From NCBI GenBank assembly GCA_027943245.1, contig JANDJZ010000091.1, positions 1 through 64,000 on the forward strand: 64,000 bases of DNA, written 5' to 3'. The notes under the pieces are model-generated. The model ran no database searches. It was not told the DNA's origin and was given only the letters and a program-made list of their open reading frames with translations. Numbering within the stretch: position 1 is the first letter of the stretch; each line of letters begins with the position of its first letter. This stretch comes from Acanthamoeba sp. SK_2022b. Lineage: Eukaryota; Discosea; Longamoebia; Acanthamoebidae. Below, piece by piece: positions 57,944-64,000 of the stretch. The position numbers and the translations under genes are program-made.

Positions 57944-58893
57944 CGCGGAGACGTGGTGAGGCGTGACAGGGGAGGGGGCTCGGTTGATGGGCCTCCAAGG
58001 AGGAGGGCGAAGCACACGTACAGCGCTCGCGCTTCCTCCTGCTGGTGGATGTGGAACGAGACGACGTCCTCGGCGGGGACCGAGCTCACAAAGCCCCTGG
58101 AGCCACGCGGCCGTGAGTCGCGAACGTCAGACCGCCGGCGACCGGTGGCGTGGGCAGGGCGCGGAGGGAGGGCGCGCACCTGACGTCCACGGAGCCGATC
58201 CGTTCGTAGTACACGGGCACGCCGGTCTTGTCGGTCTTGTACATGCGGCCTGCGAGGGAGCACGGAAGGGGAGAGGGGGGAGGAGGGTCAGCCGTGGACG
58301 AGGGCTCGAGCGGCCACTGCGGGAAAAGGGTTGTATCGGTGAACCGTTGGGGGGGGGGTAACCGCGTACCGGGCCAGTACTTGACGAGGAGGTCAAAGTT
58401 TTTGTTGTCTCGCGGAGCTGTCTCGAGGATGGTGTCCACCCCATTCTCCTTTCGCCATTTGTATGAGCGAGTTAAAGGAACACCAACGTTGCACGACGAT
58501 CGCTGCGTGTGTGTGTGCGTGTGCAATACAAAGAACGAATAAAGAGCGAAGGAGGAACAAGGATATGAGACTCGCCGTGAACATGTCGTAGGCCTTGTCC
58601 AAGTCGCCTCCACGAGCACGCAGGAAGCGCCTGAGCGTGAAGTCATCGTGCAGTTCATAATTGACTTCTTGTCCCTCGGCCGCGAGGCGGGCCTTCATGG
58701 CCTCTATTTTCTATTTAAAAGGAATTATCAATAAAAATATAAACCATTAAATCACGAATTATATTGCTCTGCCTCATTATTTTTAAAAGAAAACAAAATA
58801 AGTAGAGAACCGAGTTATTGACGCCGCCAAAATCAGTACCTTTTCTTCCTCAGCACGGAAGGCAGCCTTCTCCTCTTCACTATACTTGCTCAT
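56583..58893 (-). CDS. Sec14-like (CRAL-TRIO) protein with C-terminal GOLD domain
   Basis: About nine exons from the ATG at 58893. The start MSKYSEEEKAAFRAEEEK is followed by a CRAL-TRIO N-terminal helical part (VNYELHDDFTLRRFLRARGG, DLDKAYDMF, WRKENGVDTILETAP), then FDLLVKYWPG, MYKTDKTGVPVYYERIGSVD, VVSFHIHQQEEA, ANIVVEDLAGLGMSHMYTPG, VAMDQNNYPDTLKAYYVINA, TRNKVKILGG and VIDEENLPEEYGGKSRCEGG: a complete Sec14 lipid-binding lobe, as in SEC14L/patellin-type proteins that move phosphoinositides or other lipids between membranes. The GOLD domain follows (AKFTIEKEGSTLSWEFSTKS, HDIGFGVFY, VVVKKAGTYILQWDNTYSYM and KSKALTYQV). Read unspliced, the last exon runs through the microsatellite as alternating Val-Cys to a stop at 56583; a GT donor after KALTYQ offers an alternative end. 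The join between DMF and WRKEN needs a GC or weak donor and is uncertain. Confidence 0.85.
56588..56647. repeat. (CA)n microsatellite at the junction of CTF18 and the Sec14-GOLD gene
   Basis: About 29 perfect CA units, lying exactly where CTF18 coding ends and where the minus-strand gene's last exon ends. Confidence 0.97.
57840..57942. repeat. (CA)n microsatellite in a Sec14-GOLD intron
   Basis: CA-rich from 57840, with a perfect run of about 38 units to 57942. Confidence 0.95.
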
Positions 58894-59133
58894 GCTGTTG
58901 GTGCTTACTTCTTGCTCTTCTTCTTTCTTCACGCTGGTGCCACAAGTTGATCTCCGGAGTCCCTCTCGCGTAACACACTGCGAGTTTCCCTTTGAATAAT
59001 GTATTTCACGGTGTCAGCTGCTCGCGCTCAATTCGCGCAGGCCATTAAATGTATTTTCAGAGAAGAATTTTTTGTGTCATTTTCTCTGCTGGGCGAGGAA
59101 GGCATTTGATAGAGATATAGTTGGCCAGCAAAG

Positions 59134-61126
59134 ATGGACAAGCTGATTACGGCCATCCAGACGACTGACATCAACAGCGAGAAGGACCTGAAGAACCTCA
59201 AGTCTACTCTGCAGAAGGCTGAGGAGGTGCTCTTCAAGCACCTGCCCCATTTGGACGAGGCGCTCTCCGTCCTTGATCCCAAGATTCACACCCTGGGATG
59301 GATGTACATTTTGTACGTACTCAGTGTTTCGAATACGATGGCACTAGTTTCTACAATCGGGCGTGCTTGCTCATGCTGGTTGCCTCTTGCAGGGCGGTGA
59401 AATCGGTCGCGGGTGGTATTGACCTTGCTCGCTACGTCGCGCAAGTGCGTGCCCTCATCCCTGTTGCCAATACCACACAAGTGCGCCTGGCCCCATCCAA
59501 GTGTAAGCCCCCCCCACCAATGATGCATCGCTTTCAATTTGCTTTTTGGCTTGCATCGTAGTCTAATTTGAGAGTCATAATGCAGTTGCTCGGGTCTGCC
59601 AGAAGTTTGCAGAGATCCATCAGGAGCAGAAGACGCCTCTTGCTGCCATCAAGCTGCTCAAGATCGCTATCACCAAGCTGCGCCCCAACTCGGAGAGCCT
59701 CACCCCTCTCCATGCCGACTTCCTCCAGACTTGCCTTCTAGCCAAGGACTACCGCGCTGCCCTCCCCGTCCTTTCCGACGAGGTGCTCGCCCTGGCCAAC
59801 CCCGAGAGCTACAACCTCAAGGCCAGGGACGTCCTCCGCTTCTTCTACTACGGCGGCATGGTCTACACCGGCGTCAAGGACTTTGGCAAGGCCCTCGAGT
59901 TCTTCAAGATGGTATACACACGCCCTCTCTACTCCTCCTCCTCCTCGCTCGTAGACTTGAACAAGTGCTCACGCTCAGTTTCCCTCTGTCTCAATCTCGC
60001 AGGGCTTCACCGTGCCCGCCATCGTGTTGAGCGCGGTGATGGCCGAGTGCTACAAGAAGTACGTCCTGGTGTCGCTGCTGCACCACGGAACGGTCAAGCC
60101 TGCGCCCAAGTACACATCGTCCATCGTGCAGAGGAACCTCAAGGGCCTGTGCCCCCAGTACCAGGACTTTGCCAACGCCTACGCCTCCAACAACACCGAC
60201 GAGCTGCACAAGGTCGCCACCCAGCATGCCGAGGTCTTCACCAAGGTGCGATATCCTCTCTCTCTCTCTCTCCTCTCAATGTGCGTCCCAAGACCCACTC
60301 GGTTGATGATCGTGTTGTGTTGTTGTGGGGGGGGGTGTACACAGGACAACAACTTTGGTTTGGTGAAGCAGTGCATTCAGGATCTGTACCGCCGTAACAT
60401 CAAGCGCCACACGCAGACCTTCTTGACGCTGTCCCTGAGCCAGATCGCCGAGAGCGTGAAGCTCGCGTCGCCCAAGGACGCCGAGAAGGCGATCCTCAGG
60501 ATGGTGAGCGCTACCCCCCCCCCAACGCTCTCGCTCTTGTCCAAGGTTGTGTGCGGCGGAGAGGCTAACCTGCTGCGGCTGCCGCGGACCAACGACACAG
60601 ATCGAGGAGGGCCAGATCTTTGCGAGCATCAACCAAAAGGACGGCATGGTGTCGTTCAACGAGAACCCCGAGAGCTACGGCGACAACCGCATGCTGAACC
60701 AGCTCGACGCGCAGATCAAGAGGACGATCGAGCTCGCCCACAAGCTGAGGACCGTCGACAGGGAGATCGCCTCGTCGGCCGTCTACATCCAGAAGGTCAA
60801 TGACGCCCCCCCCCCTCTCCCCTCTTTCTTTGGCGGCCCTTGCTGACGCACGACCTCCGCAGACCACGCTCGGTGATCGGGGCAGGGGTTGGAGCGACTT
60901 TGACATGGGCGACATCGACATGGGCGGTCCCGGCGGCATGCGTGGCCCCATGATGGGTGAGCCCTCCCCCCTGCCCCGTGTGGTGGTGGAGTGCGTCTGC
61001 GCTGCTTGTGTGGTGTTGTGAGGGATGGCGCAGCTGACTTCGGGGGCTTTGTGGGGGATAGGCATGAGCGGCCGCAAGGGCGACAGGAAGGGCAAGGGAA
61101 AGAAGGGCCTCAAGATCGCCAACTGA
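59134..61126 (+). CDS. CSN3: COP9 signalosome complex subunit 3
   Basis: Eight to nine exons from the ATG at 59134 (MDKLITAIQTTDINSEKDLK) to TGA at 61124. Segments include GGIDLARYVAQVRALIPVAN, PLAAIKLLKIAITKLRPNSE, LHADFLQTCLLAKDYRAALP, DVLRFFYYGGMVYTGVKDFG, ALEFFKM, then SAVMAECYKKYVLVSLLHHG, the PCI domain (LTLSLSQIAESVKLASPKDA, IEEGQIFASINQKDGMVSFN) and MLNQLDAQIKRTIELAHKLR. The helical-repeat plus PCI layout and the motif FFxxKxLxxxLtxPA-like GFTVPA region match CSN3. It is a scaffold subunit of the COP9 complex that removes Nedd8 from cullins. The tail is Gly/Met/Asp-rich (DMGDIDMGGPGGMRGPMM) and ends in a Lys-rich RKGKGKKGLKIAN. Divergent to the Sec14 gene with 240 nt between starts. 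Confidence 0.93.
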
Positions 61127-61790
61127 GCCTCCTGTCGCACGAAGTGGTTCGAGCGAGGAGGCGGAGGAGAGGGGTCTTGCTTCTCGTGTGGTGTACGTGG
61201 TGGTGTGCGTCCGCTCTGAGCTTGCGACAAATGGAGAGACACTTTCGGAGTGTAAGCGCAGACATCCCGACCTTTCGTTCGTTCATTCATTTACTTCATT
61301 CATTCGGCCATCATACCTCCAGTTGTTCATTCATTCATTCAAGGAGACGATGGCTCCAAGACATGTTGTGGCGCTTCCCTCTCGCCGCCACAGAGCCCAA
61401 CCGAAGAAAGAGAGGAATGCTTGGAACAGGCCAGGAAAAGGCAAACGACACGACGGCGCGACACACCGTTTCGGTGAATCAAAGACAAGAGCCTTTCCAA
61501 TACAGTGAAATTTCCGGCTGCACCCACCACCAAACCCACCCCAAGGTTCTGGGCGTTTCCCTTGCACGCCCCTCTATTCGCTCCCATCTTTTGCGACCCT
61601 CTCCAGCACACAGACACACACACCTGGTACCGTAACGCGGTAGGTGTGGACCCAGACTTGGCCCCTCAGTAATAGTTTCGCCATCGACCCACACCCGCCG
61701 TTGGCCCATCTTTCCAGGACCACCAAAAAAGATCGAAGAAGAGCGAAGAGCGAAGGAAGAACGAAGGAAGAGCGAAGAGAAACAACGAAG
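61127..61790. other. Intergenic region, CSN3 3' flank and F-box/SPRY promoter
   Basis: It contains a loose (TTCA/ATTC)n stretch at about 61276-61340 and a purine-rich repeat leader (GAAGAGCGAAGAGCGAAGGA, 61737-61790) directly before the F-box gene ATG. No gene is supported. Confidence 0.5.
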
Positions 61791-63571
61791 ATGATGGCCC
61801 AGCCAGTCGCCGCGCCAGCTGCTACCGTTGGAGGCGCAAAGTCCACCACAAAGCAGCAGCGAAGCTCTGTGGACGACCCCATGGAGGAGGATCCCCACAG
61901 CACGCCCCATGCGTCAACGTCCACGGGCCTCAACAATCAAGAGAACGAACAGGAGCGACTCAAACGACTACAGGAGATGGAGAAGGAGAGGGGCCTTGCC
62001 TTGTCCAACTCGCGAGATGCAGCGCTTGGCGAAGAAGATGAGGATGAAGAATATGAAGACTTCGACGACGTGTTGCTATCCACCCTGCCCAAGGAGCTCC
62101 TCGTCGAAATCTTTGGTTTCTGTTCGGTCAAGGACGTGTGCACCGCGCGCGGTGTCTCGAGATCCTGGCGTCGTCTCATCGAACACGATGCCCTGCTGTG
62201 GCGCCGGCTCGGCCGCCAGCACCTGGCCCTGTTCGACATCGACGAGTTCATGACCCCTGCCGAGCTCAAGCTGCAAGCCGAGGGCCCACCCGACGCCACC
62301 AACTGGGTCCACATCTACCAACGCGTCTTTGGGGGCGGCTGGGACGGTACCGCCCTCTAATTAATAATTAATTTGATAGCATTTCCATCGAATATTTAAA
62401 TTAAATTATCAATTTTTTATTCAGTATTTTAATCCTTTTTGTAGGATTTTTTGTGTGACTTCGCTCACAACGTAGCGGACCCTTTGACAGACACGCCGCA
62501 GACCGGCACGACCCTGTGCGACAACGGCCGCACGATCTCGTACATGCCGGGCGATGCGGGCTACCGCTGCTTCATCTCCAAGAGGGCCTTCGACAAGGGC
62601 AAGCACTACATTGAGGTCTGTTTTTCCAACCGGCCATCACTTCACTCTCGCCATGCGAGTCGCTCATCCCAACAACACACTTACATGAATGAACGCGGTG
62701 ATGACGACGACGACGATGATGACGCTGATACAGGTCCACTTCAAGACACTCAAGGAGGGCTACGACAAGGGCGTGCGCGACAGCAACACATATGGCTTCG
62801 GGTTCGGCAATCGCACCATCTACACCATCAACGGCGGATCGTCCTACCTCTCTTCCAACAACGTAGGCACCACCACCACCACCACCACCACCGCACATCA
62901 CATGTTATCACACATCGTGTCACACCGCGCTAAGCTCGCCGCCGCGCCACTGAACTCACACGCGCTGGCGCGATGGCAGGGAAGGGGTTGGTACGACAAC
63001 GGCAACGCCTACAACATCGACGATGAGTCGACCACCCTCGAGTTTCCTCGCTGGAAGGAGAAAGGTAAGCGGCCTGATTAATATATTTGATTAAATTCAT
63101 TTTTATTATCATTATTGCGAGCTCACAATGATAATATAATATAATATAATATATAATACTCACTTGCTGACAACTGCGTCGCACGCACAGACACGTTGGG
63201 CGTGTTCCTCGACTTTGATGAAAACAAGGCCGCGTTCTTCATGAACAGGGAGCGAGTGACCAAGTACTTCAAGATCTACTCGGGTACACACACACACCCC
63301 CCGCACGTCTTCTTCGCTTCGCACATGCGTCGGTTGTGACTCAACATCACGCACGCACGCTCACAACATATCAGATCTGCCGGCTCGCCAGTCGACGCCT
63401 GCAGCAGTCGAGGCGACGCCTGGGTCGGGAACCTCGGGAGGGGCGACGTCGCTGGCCACGTCCCCGTCGGCAGGCATACACATCGCCTGCCTCACGGCCA
63501 AGGGCGGCGAGTGGACCCTCCGCTACTGCGGCTCCAATCCGCCTCTGGATGTGGCCGTGGGCCTCGCTTGA
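61791..63571 (+). CDS. F-box and SPRY domain protein
   Basis: Six exons from the ATG at 61791. The N-terminus is polar with an acidic run (GEEDEDEEYEDFDDV). An F-box follows (LLSTLPKELLVEIFGFCSVK, RGVSRSWRRLIEHDALLWRR), then NWVHIYQRVFGGGWD. A low-GC intron is spliced to ADPLTDTPQTGTTLCDNGRT (acceptor AACGTAG, which avoids an in-frame stop after the first TTTTTGTAG). The SPRY domain continues through RCFISKRAFDKGKHYIEVHF, SNTYGFGFGNRTIYTINGG, GWYDNGNAYNIDDES, DTLGVFLDFDENKAAFFMNR and a final CLTAKGGEWTLRYCGSNPPL. The F-box should bind Skp1 in an SCF ubiquitin ligase, with SPRY choosing the substrate. The F-box then SPRY order is as in FBXO45, but orthology is not claimed. The neighbour CSN3 works in the same ubiquitin pathway. 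Confidence 0.88.
62868..62893. repeat. Short (ACC)n repeat in an F-box/SPRY intron
   Basis: About eight ACC units just after the donor following YLSSNN. Confidence 0.85.
63128..63158. repeat. (ATAAT)n repeat in an F-box/SPRY intron
   Basis: Five to six ATAAT/ATATA units in the AT-rich intron that follows the exon ending FPRWKEK. Confidence 0.85.
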
Positions 63572-64000
63572 AGATAGCTCCCCTGCACGCGACGCTCGTT
63601 GCACAGATTCCTCTCTCTCTCTCTCTCTTCTGTCCTGCATTGTATTATTGTTCTCTCCTCTTCAACACCGCATCCACCGCAATCCCAACCACGGTTTGTT
63701 GTTTAGAGCCTTTGTGGCTGTTGTATCTAATGAACAAAGCAACCTTCACCTTCCGTTGCCCAGCCAAACTCCATCCTGAGCACCACCCCATCCTCTCGTT
63801 TAGCCTCATGGTTACCTGCAAGCAGTTCAGCCGAAAAAACAAAGTTCGATCGAAACAGGACACGTGGCGCTGCCTATAAATGCAGATATCTATAGCCTGC
63901 CTATTTAGGTTGTCTCTCCTTGCGCATGAGTGATACAGTGCTTTTATGGTAGAAGCAAAGAAGCTAGTTGAAAGGGTACATGCGTGAATCGAGAAAGAGA
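63572..64000. other. 3' flank of the F-box/SPRY gene to window end
   Basis: A (CT)n run lies at about 63611-63629 in the 3' UTR. A TATAAATG near 63876 could be a promoter for a gene beyond the window, but nothing confirms it. Confidence 0.4.

Noticed and set aside
61010..61640. Short frames after CSN3 in both strands
   Set aside because: They have no conserved features, overlap TTCA repeats and probably lie in the 3' UTR.

Overview
The window is nuclear DNA of a free-living amoeba, almost certainly Acanthamoeba or a very close relative. The 126-codon profilin at 21847-22227 has the sequence character of Acanthamoeba profilin II. The genes are GC-rich, densely packed on both strands and cut by many short GT-AG introns, and the set is eukaryotic (class VII-like myosin, AP-3 sigma, COP9 subunit 3, ArfGAP). 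No bacterial operons, rRNA, tRNA or CRISPR arrays were seen. Exon joins were worked out by hand from splice sites and reading phase.

Layout, left part (1-23.1 kb): a charged low-complexity protein cut by the window edge (minus); a long many-exon membrane protein with tandem LEA2/DUF3712-like domains (minus, about 7.1-1.7 kb); a peroxisomal 3-ketoacyl-CoA thiolase (minus); two tandem paralogous secreted Cys-rich proteins (minus); a small PARP-regulatory-domain plus WWE protein without a catalytic domain (plus); an ArfGAP1-type protein (minus); a secreted CAP-like protein with a Myxococcus-type Cys repeat (plus); cytosolic prolyl-tRNA synthetase with a charged insertion (minus); profilin (plus); and AP-3 sigma (minus).

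Middle (23.5-43.3 kb): a MyTH4-FERM/SH3 myosin of class VII type spread over about 10.7 kb (plus), then three ABCG half-transporters (plus, minus, plus). The last two are a head-to-head inverted duplication with near-identical nucleotide-binding domains.

Accessory island (43.4-55.0 kb): lower GC, repeat-rich and full of mobile DNA. It holds an IS5/PIF-Harbinger-like DNA transposon with matching terminal inverted repeats and two divergent genes, a second decayed copy, remnants of a different transposase type, a degenerate 110-120 bp satellite in both orientations, and a GC-rich exon that looks like an Acanthamoeba myosin-I tail (GPA region plus SH3) spliced in phase to island exons.

Right part (55.0-64.0 kb): the 5' half of CTF18 (plus, preceded by two perfect E2F-type sites and stopping at a CA microsatellite), a Sec14-GOLD protein (minus), COP9 signalosome subunit 3 (plus) and an F-box/SPRY protein (plus).

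The genes do not form one pathway. Functional themes are membrane traffic and lipid handling (ArfGAP, AP-3, Sec14-GOLD, LEA2 protein, ABCG), actin motility (profilin, myosin) and ubiquitin control (CSN3, F-box/SPRY). The least ordinary parts are the mobile island with its captured SH3 exon, the truncated CTF18, the PARP-regulatory/WWE fusion and the LEA2-repeat membrane protein.
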